A stretch of DNA of 64,000 nt from Charina bottae (taxonomy: Eukaryota > Chordata > Lepidosauria > Squamata > Charinaidae), in NCBI GenBank assembly GCA_023362775.1, contig JALMGJ010000006.1:5217001-5281000 (forward strand). The letters run 5' to 3'. Positions 42,943 to 53,776 of this stretch are shown here, in pieces; the first letter of the stretch is position 1; every line of letters begins with the position of its first letter. Under the pieces are notes generated by a model that did not search any database, was not told the DNA's origin, and saw nothing but the letters and a program-made list of their open reading frames with translations. The translations under genes were made by a program, and so were the position numbers.

Positions 42943-43432
42943 TCTTATTTATACCCCACCTATCCCCTCCCTAATGGAGGGCTCTAGGCGGCTTACAATC
43001 ATGTACTTTCATTTATACAATCATATTATACCCGCGCGATTAGGGAGGGGGTGAGGGAACCGGCTCTTCTTTCCAGGCATCGGAACTACAGGTCCCAGAA
43101 TTCTTCGCTTTCGGAGCCGGCTGCTGACATCCCGGAAGTTGAGCTGGGATCCGTCGTCCTCTGCCGCCGTCCTCAGCCGCCATTCCGGCTTCTCCAGATC
43201 TCCGTCTCCGTCTTCGGCTACGAGGCGACTCCCCGACAGGATGCCAGCATATTGCCCCACGAGAGTGGTACCCATTTATCTACTTGCTTATTTAGCTTTC
43301 GAATCGCTGGGTTGGCAGAGAGCTGGGGCTAGTGACGAGAGCTCACCTCGCCACGCGGGTTCGAACTGCCGACCTTATGATCGGCAGACTACCAGCTCAG
43401 CGGTTTAACCCGCTGAGCTACCGCGCCCCTTT
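42907..43432 (-). mobile_element. tRNA-derived SINE with L2-like tail
   Basis: Minus strand from 43432: GGGGCGCGGTAGCTCAGCGG (A box), GGTCGGCAGTTCGAACCC (B box), a long GC-rich body, then GTAAGCCGCCTAGAGCCCTC and an AAAT tail at 42907-42945. Related to, but longer than, the Sauria SINE head; the second copy is at 63585-64000. The tail predicts mobilisation by an L2-type LINE rather than BovB. Confidence 0.85.
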
Positions 43433-43439
43433 AAAAGAT

Positions 43440-44145
43440 AAGTTACAGAAGAACAACAGTGGAAGAGAGGCAGGTCTCCATGTCCTCCTTGTGAGCATTC
43501 CAGAAGTATCAAGTAGGGAGAAACCAAATGCTGGACTAGGATGGGCCTTGGCCTGATCCAACAGGGCTGTTCTTAGGTTCCATGGACTTCATGCCCACAA
43601 GACATGGTGGTGGCCATTATCTTGGATGGGATAAATTTATGGAGGACAGGTCTATTGAGTGCTCTTAGTCTTGAAGACTCCACGTTACCTCCAGGTTGGG
43701 GGCATCATGCTTCCAAACATCAGTTGCAGGAGAACTTCAGTGGAAGAGAGGTGGGTTTCCATCTCCTGCTTGAGAGCATCCCAGAGGCATCAAACTGGCC
43801 TTTGAGAAACACAAAATGCTAGACTAGGATGGGCTTTATCCATCAGGGCTGTTCTTATCTTCTGTTGACTTCATTCCCCCGAGACATGATGATTGCTAAT
43901 ATCTTGGATGGCTTTTAACTAGGGATGGGATACATTCATAGAGGAAGGTGTGTTGAGAGCTCTCAGACTCCACATTTCTTCTGCATTAGGGATAATATGT
44001 CTCCATATCCCAATGGTGGAACATCTCCATCTCCTCCTCGTGAGCCCTCCAGAGGCAACTGGCAGGCCACCATGAGAAATCAAATGCTGGACTTCGTTGG
44101 GCCTTGGCCTGATCCAGCAGCTGTTCTTACTCACTGATTTTCAAC
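43440..44145 (+). repeat. Decayed tandem repeat, unit about 270-281 bp, 2.5 copies
   Basis: GAAGAGAGG starts units at 43462 and 43743. Later landmarks repeat near 44027. Each unit has a CATCTCCT block, an AAATGCTGGACTAGGATGGG block and a GATCCA(A/G)CAGGGCTGTTCTTA-like block. The last words are common in reptile repeats; the tandem arrangement is visible here. The 60-90 codon frames are not genes. Confidence 0.7.
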
Positions 44146-45570
44146 ATAAGGAGCTTGTTAGCAGCTTAGGATGGTTGTAGGGTGGATAACACACTTTCCA
44201 ATCATTATTGGCCTATTCAGTGAAGAACCACTAATCAGCTTGTTTGAGCTTCAGCCATCGTCATTTTGGAGACCTTTCTCTTACAAAAGAAAGGGGAAAA
44301 ACATAAAAAAAAACCATTCTGAGCTCCACGGCACCTGCCTCTGATCTGGCTATCAGGGTGTTGATCTGTAGAAAAGAGCACAGACCTGGACAAGGTTTCA
44401 TTGGGAAATGTTGCCACTGATTAAAACAGGCCCGAATTTGAGTTTCAGCTACTGTACGTACAAAAGGTTGCCATGGAAACAGGCTCTTGGTACTGTCCAG
44501 GTTTCAAAACCATGTTATTTTTTTTCCCCGTCTCTCTTTTTCATCCTTCACTTTGCTTGCTTTGTTGATGATATCAATCATTCTGTGGAGATGACTAGAT
44601 CTTCCCATGAAGAGGACACGTCTCATTCAGACGTTGCCCCTGAAAAGAGTCCGTGATAAAGGATGTGGGAATGTCTGCATGGAGCCTCACCAATATTTCC
44701 TTTGAATTTTGGTCTTGGTCTTCCAGGGTGGGTGGAGAAGATTTGAAGGGGAACTTCTTCTCACATGCAGAGAACTTGAGTGGGAGCCTTCACCAAAATG
44801 CACATGGCACACAAAATGCACACAGCAGAGGCCCTGATCAGATGCAGCAGCGTTTTCCAACCTGGGCGACTTCCATATGGATGCATTTCAACCCTCAGAA
44901 TTCTCAGCGCTGGCCAGCTTGTAATTCTGCAAATTACAGCAAAATTCCCAGCGTTTCTTCTAATCTCAACAACTTGATGAAACCCAATACTGCATGACAT
45001 CTTGTGATGCCGACATGAGCCGGAGTTAGTTTTGATCTGCCAGTGTCTGTTTAGTGGGGTGGCCACTGTAAACCCCCAGTTTTAGCCCTCCTCCTTGTTA
45101 AAAACCCAAGAGAGAGTTGTTCTGCCTTTGAAGAGGGAATGTCAATCTTGCTGCCTGCTGCCATGACTGGAGAGGCGATTCAGCAGCTGCAAAGTCCTAA
45201 GTCTGGCCTAGATTTGTTGCAGCATGTCAGGTTGCTATCAAATCTTTTTGAAAACCATTTGGCCGGTGCCCGATGCTGGCTTGCCTGTGGTTGGCACAGA
45301 ACCTTCCTTGTCTTCCTAGTCAGGCACGCGCCTCCAGAGACACCCATGAAGATGATTCGGACCAAAGATGGCTTAGTTTGGATGACTGAATCCAGCCAAG
45401 ATTGGACAGAAAATCAGCCAGGTTGCGCTTACTTGCGTTGGATTGTGGCAGTGTGAATGTGATACTTTGGGTTCAGAATGAGAAAAAACATACTCCTTCC
45501 ATAGATCGTTCTGCATTTTGAAAAACACCATTGCACTCTCTGTGGCCCTTATAGACATGAGCACCTAAGA
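44146..45570. other. Unassigned stretch
   Basis: Several 60-114 codon frames on both strands. None has splice borders on both sides or a recognisable domain. Confidence 0.4.
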
Positions 45571-45574
45571 AGTT

Positions 45575-46265
45575 TATTTATTTTTATTATTATTTGGATT
45601 TATCCCCACCCATCTCTACCGTGGTAGACTCTGGGCGGTTTACAATCACAATATAAAAGTTAAAAACTTATACATTTAAAACTACCATAAAAATAAAAAA
45701 TAGAAATCCAAAAAGATGGTATGTTCTTAAAAGGAGGAAATTATTACGCTAACCACCCCCAGGAGGAACTATTATGTCCTTCGTTCCAGGCAAGGCGGCA
45801 GAACCAGGTCTTTAACGACTTCCTGAAGGTCAGGAGCGAGGATGCCTGTCTCCCCTCAGGGGGCAAGATATTCCACAGGGCGGGTGCTATCGCAGAGAAG
45901 GCACGCCTCCTGGACCCCGCTAGATGGAATTCTTTTAGTGATGGGATCCGGAGCATGCCCTCCCTGCATGATCGGGTGGGGCGGGTAGATATAATCGGGA
46001 CGAGACGGTCCCTCAGATACCCTGGTCCCATGCCATGTAGGGCTTTAAAGGTGATAACCAACACCTTGAATTGGATCCGGAAGCAAACTGGAACCCAATG
46101 CAGCTCACGGAGTAGCGGTGGTACATGTGCTGATCTTATAGCACCCAGAACTACCCGTGCAGCCGCATTCTGGACCAGCTGAAGCTTCCGAATACTCTTC
46201 AAGGGTAGCCCCATGTAGAGCGCGTTGCAGTAATCTATATGGGAGATGACAAGGGCGTGAGTGAC
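45575..46265 (-). pseudogene. L2-like LINE 3' region with open C-terminal RT frame (156 codons)
   Basis: Minus frame 45744-46214 is uninterrupted: IRKLQLVQNAAARVVLG, PLLRELHWVPVCFRIQFKVL, LHGMGPGYLRDRL, RRRAFSAIAPALWNILPPEG. This is the thumb and C-terminal region of an L2/CR1-group reverse transcriptase; the palm with YADD lies outside. The 3' UTR follows (GTAGACTCTGGGCGGTTTAC inverse) with an ATT-rich tail at 45575. The youngest of the L2-like copies here. Confidence 0.8.
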
Positions 46266-46324
46266 TGTTCCTGCTAAGATAGGATTTTGTGACTTCCTGT
46301 TTTGGGTGCTGGCCTGGATCCCGG

Positions 46325-46560
46325 GTTTATTTATTTATTTATTAGGCTGATATCCCACCTTTATTTTCTACAGCTCAAATTGCACTCCTGCCTTCTATTT
46401 TCCCCACCACCACAACCCTGTGAGGTGGGCTGGACTGAGAAGAGAGGGTTTGGCCCAAAGTTATCCACCTGGCTTCCGTGCCTCGGAGAGGATTCGAATT
46501 CACACTCGCTTTATTTTGTTTCCTGATGTTCCCATACCACTTGTCCATACTGCTTTGCAA
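46325..46560 (-). mobile_element. MIR-like SINE fragment with ATTT tract
   Basis: TTATTTATTTATTTATTAGG, CAACCCTGTGAGGTGGGCTG and TTGGCCCAAAGTTATCCACC are words of a CORE-type SINE; much degraded. Confidence 0.5.
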
Positions 46561-46901
46561 CGTCAGTTGAGGAAAGGCTTCATTATGCACTGATCCCGAA
46601 CAAAATGTAAACCGATCAAGAACCTAAGATGCAAACTGGAGATAAAATTATTCGGCGGCAGTTTAACAAACAGCCGCTCAGTCTCAAAAGACAGATTAAG
46701 GTTTTGTGCCTGTCTGAAAAGCGACTGGTAATGACACTGCGTTAAAAGATACAGACATGCTCATGTGGGTATCGTCCCCTCATCCTTTACAAATTAAAAG
46801 GCTCTTTAGAGTCCCAGTTTGCCAGTTTTTCTCCTTGGAAGTGGCCCTTTCTAATTTGCAGCTTTGAAAATCGTTCTAGGTTGCTTTGCAAAACTCTAGC
46901 C

Positions 46902-47036
46902 CAGTGTTTCTCAACCTTGGCAACTTTAAGAGGTATGGACTTCAACTCCCAGAATTCCCCAGCCAGCCATGCTGGCTGGGGAATTCTGGGAGTTGAAGTC
47001 CACAGCTCTTAAAGTTGCCAAGGTTGAGACACACTG
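46902..47036. mobile_element. hAT foldback MITE, copy
   Basis: Palindrome with CAGTGTTTCTCAACCTTGGC ends. The 8-bp flanks (CTCTAGCC, ATTGCAGT) do not match, so one side has changed. Confidence 0.85.
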
Positions 47037-48180
47037 ATTGCAGTTGTGCAGGATGCAAGGTTGTTCTTTGCAAACTCCGTTTGATTGTGCAAAACTGTCG
47101 CTGCATTAGGAACAGTGAATAATGGATGCATGTGCGGAGAAATTAAAAACGTCGGTGCCCAATGCACGGGTTTTGTGATTGCGTCCCGCCGCATTTTCAA
47201 AGTGAATTCCCTCTTATGTGGTGCTCAGTCCTGCTGGTGTTAATATTTCATCCGCTCTTCTGTTCTGCTCTAGCTCCCGTGTCTATGTGCTTGGTTTTTG
47301 TTCTTTGCTGCCTCTTTTAATTCTTGACCGGTGTGTGTTGGTATGTTTGGGGTGTGTGTGTGTTATTCTGGCTGCTTAGTGTTGTGGGTATGAGTTGCAG
47401 AAAACCAGGAGATAAATCTTTTAAATTAATATAAATTGATGGGGATTTGATGGAGTTTTATTACTAGCAGCTTTGGGGGATGTGTCCGGGTAGTTTTCTT
47501 GGCAACTGGACACTTGCTATTAGCAACTTGGCCTTGCTATTGTTTTTTCCAGTATAGTTTTCATTTCTTTTTAGTTTGTTAGCTTATAACACTGGAGTTT
47601 TGGAAGATCTCCCATCCGCATGCAAATAATTTACACCAGTGTTTCTTGTTGGAGGTCCCAGCAAATCAGCATGCCTCATTAGCATGGGGATGAGTTCGTT
47701 CTAGGATGCAATTCTCTATATGCTTCTGGAGGAAGCTGTTTGTTGTCCCTCCCACATTCCTCTCTCTCTCTTCCTCCTTCTACCATCTGGGAAGGTAGCA
47801 TGCTGCTGCTGCTCCTTCCATCTAGGAGCCATGCCTGGGCCTAGAGTCAGGAGGTTCCCCCTTTCCGCATAAAGCCTTTAGCAGCAATGAGGGCTAAGGG
47901 TCAATTCAGTTTAGGGAAAGAAAGGAGAACAAGAATCATTTTTCCTGAATGGATGTAACTGGACAAAATAAACGACTAAGATTTTCTTTTATGCTAATTT
48001 TTGAACCTACTTTGTCTAAGTGTGCAATTCTTTATGCTTGGGTGGGCTAAGTGTGTAAGATCAATAACCTATATTTCTCTAACGTGCTCATCAACGCTAT
48101 TTTAGATAATACTCTTTTCTGTGCGCGTCTTTTGCTGTATTAAGCTCTGCTCCATTCAGTGGTTCTAGCTATCCACTAAT
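47037..48180. other. Unassigned stretch
   Basis: No recognised repeat or exon; a short (TG) run near 47352. Confidence 0.4.
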
Positions 48181-48182
48181 GG

Positions 48183-48349
48183 TTTCATTTCTCAACCTCA
48201 GCAAGTTTAAGATGTGTGGACTTCCACTCCCAGAATTCCTGGCTGAGGAATTCTGAGAATAGAAGTCCACACATCTTGAAGTGGTGGCTGGGGAATTCTG
48301 GGAGTGGACATCCACCCATCTGGAAGTTGCTGAGGTTGAGAAACATTGA
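48183..48349. mobile_element. hAT foldback MITE, rearranged copy
   Basis: TTTCTCAACCTCAGCAAGTT left arm, CCCACTCCCAGAATTCC-type middles twice, and TTGCTGAGGTTGAGAAACAT at right. An internal arm is duplicated. Confidence 0.75.
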
Positions 48350-48454
48350 TTTACACTGCTTTCCATTTGCAGTCCCTTCTCCAGCTATTGTCAGTATGTG
48401 CATCAAAACAGTGGACCACAGTAAGACCACTCTATTTATTTGCCATTCAGAGGG

Positions 48455-48570
48455 ATCTCCAGGGACATCAAAAAAAAGTCAAGATGGTGGCTGAAACCGT
48501 TCAATTGAATTCCTGCCCCTTTTTATGGCATGGAGCTTCAGGTGCATGGTTGTGGCTGCAAAAAATGCAA
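48455..48570. mobile_element. Putative MITE (CAAGATGGTGG ends), partial
   Basis: AAAAAGTCAAGATGGTGGCT matches the inverted ends of the element at 60030-60175. Confidence 0.4.
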
Positions 48571-49150
48571 GGAAAAATTGCTGGACCATTTAGAAGCAAG
48601 AAAAAACTGAAGTGAGCTAGTTCCTTCGTGCATGAAATGGCTGGAGATCTTTAATACCTCGTTATTGTACTATAAAAAGGGTTCCTTTCACGATAGATCC
48701 AGGCAGCACTGTTAGAACCCACCGCTGGGTCACGCCGAGAGGCAATTTGATAGTCTGCAAAAAGATATGTGGAAAATTGGCACCCACCTCCTAGTATAGG
48801 TATCTCTAAGTATTGTTCTTGTTTTCCTGAGGAGCACATCTGGAATTTTGAGAGCATCTTGTGGGCGTGCTCACAAAATGGCTGCCACGATGAGCACGCC
48901 AGTCATAAATACCCATTGATAAGATGGCAAAGGAGTTGCTTTGTAACAACATAGGATGCCCTCTACCACTTCAGCATGTCTTTTTCCTGGGCAGCAACTT
49001 GGTCTCATTTCAATTTTTTAAAATGTCTCCGAGATTTTTAAAATAATAAGTGAGGCTAAGAAGAATTCTTGGAAATACGCTAGTTTATGTAGTGCTGTTC
49101 CTTGCTTATGTGGGTGTTGGCTGGGCTGTCTGTTCCCTTCCTTGACTTTT
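48571..49150. other. Unassigned stretch
   Basis: Contains GTGGGCGTGCTCAC and GTGAGCACGCC-like inverted words (48865-48901), perhaps another MITE remnant. Not classified. Confidence 0.35.
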
Positions 49151-49154
49151 GGTG

Positions 49155-49230
49155 GTATCTTTTAAATGGATTTATCTCTATGTGTCTGTTGATGGCTGAT
49201 TGGTCAGATCACCAAGTTCTAGGTATTCCC
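49155..49230 (-). mobile_element. Penelope-like fragment, copy C
   Basis: Minus reading AGCCATCAACAGACACATAG matches the C-terminal coding block in the elements at 38672 and 58714. Confidence 0.55.
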
Positions 49231-49231
49231 T

Positions 49232-49336
49232 AGCTTTTTATTATTATTATTATTATATTTTTATTAATATTATTGTTATTATAAAAGAGTCCCCCTTTTG
49301 GGGGGAGATGGGCGGTGATAGAAGTTGGATAAATAA

Positions 49337-49378
<42 letters not shown>

Positions 49379-49440
49379 TTGATTTATATGGCTGCCCATC
49401 TCATCTAAGCAACTCTGGGCGGCTCGCAACTGGTTAAAAA
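49232..49440. repeat. L2-like tails, head to head, with (ATT)n
   Basis: A short plus tail (GGGGGGAGATGGGCGGTGAT) abuts a 38-bp ATT microsatellite and a minus tail (GGCTGCCCATCTCATC, TCTGGGCGGCTCGCA). Frames of Asn repeats here are microsatellite artefacts. Confidence 0.7.
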
Positions 49441-49449
49441 CAACCCAAT

Positions 49450-49713
49450 AAAAACAGCCGGCTCGCATTTACGACCAGTTGCAGCGTCCTACGGTCACGT
49501 GATCGCGATTTGAGACCTTTTTTGCTGGTTTCTGGCAAAAAAAATGTCCATTGGGGAAACTGGATTTGCTTAACAACCCGTGATTCACTTAACAACCATC
49601 AAATAAAATGATTGTAAAATTGGATCCGGTCATGTGATGACTCATTTAATGACCACACTGCTTAACAACCAATTTTCCAGTCCCTGTTGTGGTTGTTAAG
49701 TGAGGACTACCTG
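49450..49713. mobile_element. Tigger-like MITE, copy 4 (left end missing)
   Basis: CTCGCATTTACGACCAGTTG interior words; ends GTTAAGTGAGGACTACCTGT. Left terminus truncated at the L2 tail. Confidence 0.7.
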
Positions 49714-49714
49714 T

Positions 49715-49765
49715 AGATAGATTTTCTCCATGACGATCAGTCTCTAACCAGGTCTTTCAGGTCGT
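49715..49765 (-). mobile_element. Old RTE-like 3' fragment
   Basis: TTTTCTCCATGACGATCAGT and CAGGTCTTTCAGGTCGTG match 8100-8165. Confidence 0.5.
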
Positions 49766-49769
49766 GTGT

Positions 49770-50760
49770 ATGTGTGTGTATAGATATGCATGTATGTATG
49801 TTTAGGCCAAGAAACTGAAGTTTATTTCTTTCACATTGCCCCAAGTTAAAGTAGGAGTTGAAATGGAAGGTAAAAGCAGAGCTGATCCATGCAAGGAATG
49901 GGGTTGATCGGGAGAGGAACCTTTCACTCAGACTTCCTCAGCTGCTGAGGATGGCTATTCTGAGAATTCCCAGTCAACATGACCATCCCCAGATTGGAGA
50001 AAACCAACTCTGAATAACAGGCAGAGGCTGGCACTCGTTAGAGGGGGTCAGTTAGAAGAAGAACGGGCTTGTAATCTGAGGAATTCTCAAGGATGCTGCT
50101 AGAGAAGAGCTTCTATTAGGATTTCCCTTGTGGGTTTGGCAGAAGATGCTCCTGAGATCCTACTGCAGACGTTTCCCCAAGGGGCCTCTTGCCGCTTCCT
50201 CCCCGACTCCTCAGACAAGCGGAGCCGGCTATATTTTTATAGCTGTTCCTTGTCTCTCTGATAACCCAGCAACCAGGGTTCCTGCTTGTCATCCTTGGCG
50301 GTGCTGTGACGTTCTCTGTCAAACTGGGGTGGTTACAGAGGGTGGCAGAGATGGAGAGCAGCCGGCCTTGAAATAGACAGCGATGATTCGGAAGAATGGC
50401 CTCGATTGGTGGGCCATGATTGAGCTGGGTTGGATTGGCCTGTTCCTTCTCCCTCTGGCTCTGGAATATGCCACTGCCTACCTGGAACCAGGGGGATGAA
50501 CTTGGCCACCCTTCTAACGCCTTCTAAGTCCGTGAAAGTAGGAGGCCAGGCACATGGCGGACCCCACCTGCTCGAAAGGCATGGATTTTTTGGTCCATTC
50601 GCAGCCAGCTGTCCCCCAATAGCCAAAGGTGAGTTCCACATCCTACACCGGTTCCCTCTGCCCACTTCTGCAAATGTTCCTTTGCAGGGCGAGGGTGCGT
50701 CCTGCCAGGGGCAGCCGGGGAGTTGAACGGGCACCGCTTTTGCCCGCTGCTCGTTTCCGC
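49770..50760. other. Unassigned stretch
   Basis: Overlapping frames on both strands at 50116-50734 (up to 133 codons) without recognisable domains. Confidence 0.4.
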
Positions 50761-51260
50761 ACTCTAGAATCGTTGAGCCGAGGCTGCGGCTGCTCGTAAG
50801 GAGGGCGGGGGAGAGCGAGCCCGTTTGGAGCTCTGGATTTGGTGGCCTGTAATTATATAATTCTCCCTCGTTATCTTTTCTAATTGTTAGCCGCAGCGTT
50901 TCCTACGGCGGCAGGAAACAACGGCGGGTGGGGGTGGCGCAGGAGGGAGCGGTTCGAATGGCAGCCTGCCGCCGCCAAGGCAGAGTTCCCAGAGAAGGGA
51001 AGGAGGAGAAGATGAGCTCCACGGGGACTTCGAGGCTGGAGACCTTGCAGCAGAGGCAATGCCCAAGACATCATCAAGAAGAAGGGGAAGGAGGGAGTGA
51101 GGGGTTTCCACTTTCCTGTAACCCCCACCAGATGCTGGCTTTCCAGCATCCTACCTTCCCTCTTGCCAGCTCTCCCCACGGCCTGCCTGTTTTCCTCCTT
51201 TCTCCGGCTCTGATGACGTGGATGGAGGTCCCCTTGGGCACGGCTGCGTTGCTGCATTGC
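50761..51260. other. GC-rich block, possible CpG-type regulatory region
   Basis: Locally richer in CG dinucleotides and GC than its surroundings (for example TTGAGCCGAGGCTGCGGCTG, CCTACGGCGGCAGG). Because GC is high, frames of 74-125 codons open on both strands. I see no transposon here, so a promoter or first exon is possible, but nothing proves it. Confidence 0.25.
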
Positions 51261-51339
51261 TAAAGGAGGTCTTGGGCTGGTCTCTCTGGCATTAAGTTGT
51301 TTGTTTGCTTGCCAAGGAGGGAAGAGCTCATTAGCAGCA

Positions 51340-51352
51340 TGAGTGTGTGTGT

Positions 51353-51390
<38 letters not shown>
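51340..51390 (+). repeat. (TG)n microsatellite
   Basis: About 48 bp of TG with two TA interruptions; it explains the Thr-His and Val-Cys frames on the two strands. Confidence 0.95.
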
Positions 51391-51853
51391 AGGAGGGCTG
51401 GGAACCTGGCCCCTGGGAATCAGGAGTGGACCACTCTGTTGGAGATATCCGTTGCTGGCCACTTGGCCAGCGGAACGCCAGGCGGGCGAGCTGCAGAAAT
51501 GGCTGCGGCTGCATGTTGCTTTCGATCCACCCACTCATGGATCGGATTTCCTTCCAGACGGCTGTGACTGAGCAGTGTTTGAGCTTTTCCTTCTATGCCA
51601 GAGCTTTGCTGTTGTTTTAGTGACGGGTGCCAGCTTTGGAGCGTGTTTGGGAAGAAAGCGGTGTACAGTACTCATGCTGGTGAATCCAGAGCCAGGCAGA
51701 CCACAGGGAGGAACCGGGATGAGGGTTTTCCAGCGGCCCCTGGCAAGGTATGGATTTCCAGATGGGGGCTAAGGAATTATGAGTGGATCTCAAGAGAGTG
51801 AGAGGGTTAGAAAAAGGCAGGAAGCGCTGATTTTCTCTTCCCCTACCTTGCAG
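51391..51853. other. Unassigned, upstream of candidate exon 3
   Basis: Ends in TTTTCTCTTCCCCTACCTTGCAG, read here in two parts: pyrimidine tract TTTTCTCTTCCCCTACC and TTGCAG acceptor. Confidence 0.35.
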
Positions 51854-51981
51854 ATCCTCAAGCGATTAAGGAAGCCCAGGCTGAACTCTGCAAATTGGGG
51901 ACAAGATCCTCTGGTGGAGTCTGGACTTCTGGCATTTGCACCGGATCTGGTTTGAACTGGATCCATGCACACCTTCCTTAG
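51854..51981 (+). CDS. Candidate host exon 3 (phase 1 in; open to a stop)
   Basis: One of the best acceptor tracts in the window precedes it. Completing the codon left by candidate exon 2 gives Asp, then PQAIKEAQAELCKLG, an amphipathic-looking helix. The frame continues to a stop at 51979-51981. No strong donor is visible, so it would be terminal or the true donor is weak (for example GATCTG/GTTTGA). Phase fit and protein-like reading support it; the unrecognised family and long introns argue for caution. Confidence 0.25.
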
Positions 51982-52015
51982 TACTGCTGCTGGAATGAAT
52001 TGGGTCTGTTGAGAT

Positions 52016-52149
52016 CAGTGTTTCTCAACCTTGGCAACTTTAAGAGGTGTGGACTTCAACTCCCAGAATTCCCCAGCCAGCATACTGGCTGGGGAATTCT
52101 GGGAGTTGAAGTCCACACTTCTTAAAGTTGCCAAGGTTGAGAAACACTG
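52016..52149. mobile_element. hAT foldback MITE, copy
   Basis: Near-perfect palindrome. Duplication GTTGAGAT / GTTTAGAT (52008-52015, 52150-52157). Confidence 0.9.
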
Positions 52150-52257
52150 GTTTAGATGTTCCTGGCAGCCCATCCCAAGGGCAGTGGGAGGTGACATCAG
52201 AGAAGATGGTGGGGCATCATTACAGGTGGGCTTTGCGTGTACCTTTGCAACCTTCAG

Positions 52258-52343
52258 GGATGCTAAAAGCCATGAAGACTGTTTCCTCCGATGCGTATCC
52301 CCCGAGTGTGAACAGCAGTGCCTGGAGTTTGAAATCCACACTT
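52258..52343 (+). CDS. Candidate Cys-rich exon, unrecognised
   Basis: Acceptor TACCTTTGCAACCTTCAG and weak donor TTG/GTAGTT border a frame reading DAKSHEDCFLRCVSPECEQQ, then CLEFEIHTW. The DCxLRCVSPxC spacing looks like a small disulphide-type motif and reminds me of short Cys-rich proteins, but I cannot assign one. It lies only 0.3 kb after candidate exon 3, with a hAT MITE between. Chance cannot be excluded. Confidence 0.15.
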
Positions 52344-52904
52344 GGTAGTTTTCTTTCCAGCCTTCCTCCTCCTCTTGTTCAATTTGATGACATGTGTTGG
52401 TAGGAACAAGGGCTGTAGGGAAAACTGCAGCTTTTTCTCTAGGTAAAGCTGGGGCTTTAGGGATTCAATTTGGATATGGATATATATACACCCAGGAAGG
52501 ATTCGTAAAAATAATCTTATTCTCTCACATTATTTCCAGGGAGGATTGTGGTTGGTTGGTTCACAAGTATCAGTGCCGCTGAATGTAGTCTTTCCTGCTC
52601 TGATTTTTTTGAAAGGGCAACTCCAGCATACTTCAAAACAGTGTTCAGCAAAGGGCGGTTTGTTCTACTAGTGCACATTACTACTAGTAGTAGTAGCGGT
52701 AGTTATTTATCTGGCCTTTCTTCATCAGTTTCAGTAGATATTTCTAAGCAGATTGAAAAACTGATTGGATTTGGGATGGAACCCCAAAAGTTCAAGAATC
52801 CAGACATACCTTGAGGAGGATTAACTCTCATGTCCCTCCCCCAGTGATATAGCTGAGAGTTGTTTTGATCCTATCCCTAAGGATTGTGGGGTTTTTTGTT
52901 CCTT
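52344..52904. other. Unassigned stretch
   Basis: No repeat recognised; short ACTAGTAGTAGTAG run near 52682. Confidence 0.4.
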
Positions 52905-53122
52905 TGAGTTCAGTTTCTGACTCTAGCAACTGCCTGGACAAGTCCCTGCCGCTTTCTTGGCAAGGTTTTTCGGAAGTGGTTTGCCATTGCCTGCTTCGTA
53001 GGGCAGAGAGAGAATGACCGGCCCAGGGTCACCCAGCTGGCTTCGTGCCTAAGGTGGGACTAGAACACACGGTCTCCCAGTTTCTAGTCTGATACCTTAA
53101 CCACTGCACCAAAACTGGCTCT
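52905..53122 (-). mobile_element. tRNA-derived SINE with BovB-like tail
   Basis: Same family as 11347-11570: head at the right (GTGCAGTGGTTAAGGTATCA on minus), GGTGACCCTGGGCCGGTCAT core, tail at left with TTGCCAAGAAAGCGGCAGGG. Confidence 0.8.
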
Positions 53123-53384
53123 CTAAAATAATTTAACTGTCCCAATTTGTTCCTCCATTGGCCGCCTATCATTAGCATTCATGGAACACTCCAAAGTAGT
53201 TCACTGTCTGCCAGTGCTTAGATTTAGCTCCAACAGACACCATCTTACAGAGGGTTAGCTGACTCCACCCAATCATCAGGTTATCAGAACACCTAAACCC
53301 AATCAGATGACCTGTTTTGCCTGCGTATTCCTACAAGAAATGCACCTGGAGAGAGAGAGAGAGTGGTTGAAGGTAACTATTATG

Positions 53385-53530
53385 CATGAAACAGCCTGTC
53401 TCCTGAAGTCATGGGTGCTCCATCTCTGGAGGCTTTCAAGACAGTTGTCTGGGATGGTCTGAGGATTCCTGCTCTGGGCAGGGAGTTGAAGATCTCCAAG
53501 GTGTCTTCCAACCCAATGATTTTGAGTAAG
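53385..53530 (+). mobile_element. CR1 LINE 3' end
   Basis: GAAGTCATGGGTGCTCCATC, GGAGGCTTTCAAGACAGTTG and CTCTGGGCAGGGAGTTGAAG, ending TTCCAACCCAATGATTTTGA, the degraded ATTCTATG position. Confidence 0.75.
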
Positions 53531-53776
53531 CCTAGTGATGTCATAACACCTTGCCACTAGTCTCCTGGCACTCGAGACCAGGCACTTTGAGAAGCAAGTG
53601 GGTGAGGACTCTTGGATAAGTTACTATGATTTGACCACGATGGTGTGCTGTCAAAATTACAAGCAAGAAGGTTTGACTGGGGCGCTGTTGGCTTGAGCTG
53701 AGCACGCTGTGCTAACAGGGTCTGTATTAGACCACGTATCTACCCTGGAATGGCACAGCGATTTTAGGATGCAGTT

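Noticed and set aside
44408..44656. 82-codon frame with an acidic Ser-rich end (EEDTSHSDVAPEKSP)
   Set aside because: It reads somewhat like a terminal exon, but I cannot define an acceptor, and no partner segment fits.
51331..51571. Thr-His and Val-Cys repeat peptides
   Set aside because: Translations of the (TG)n microsatellite.
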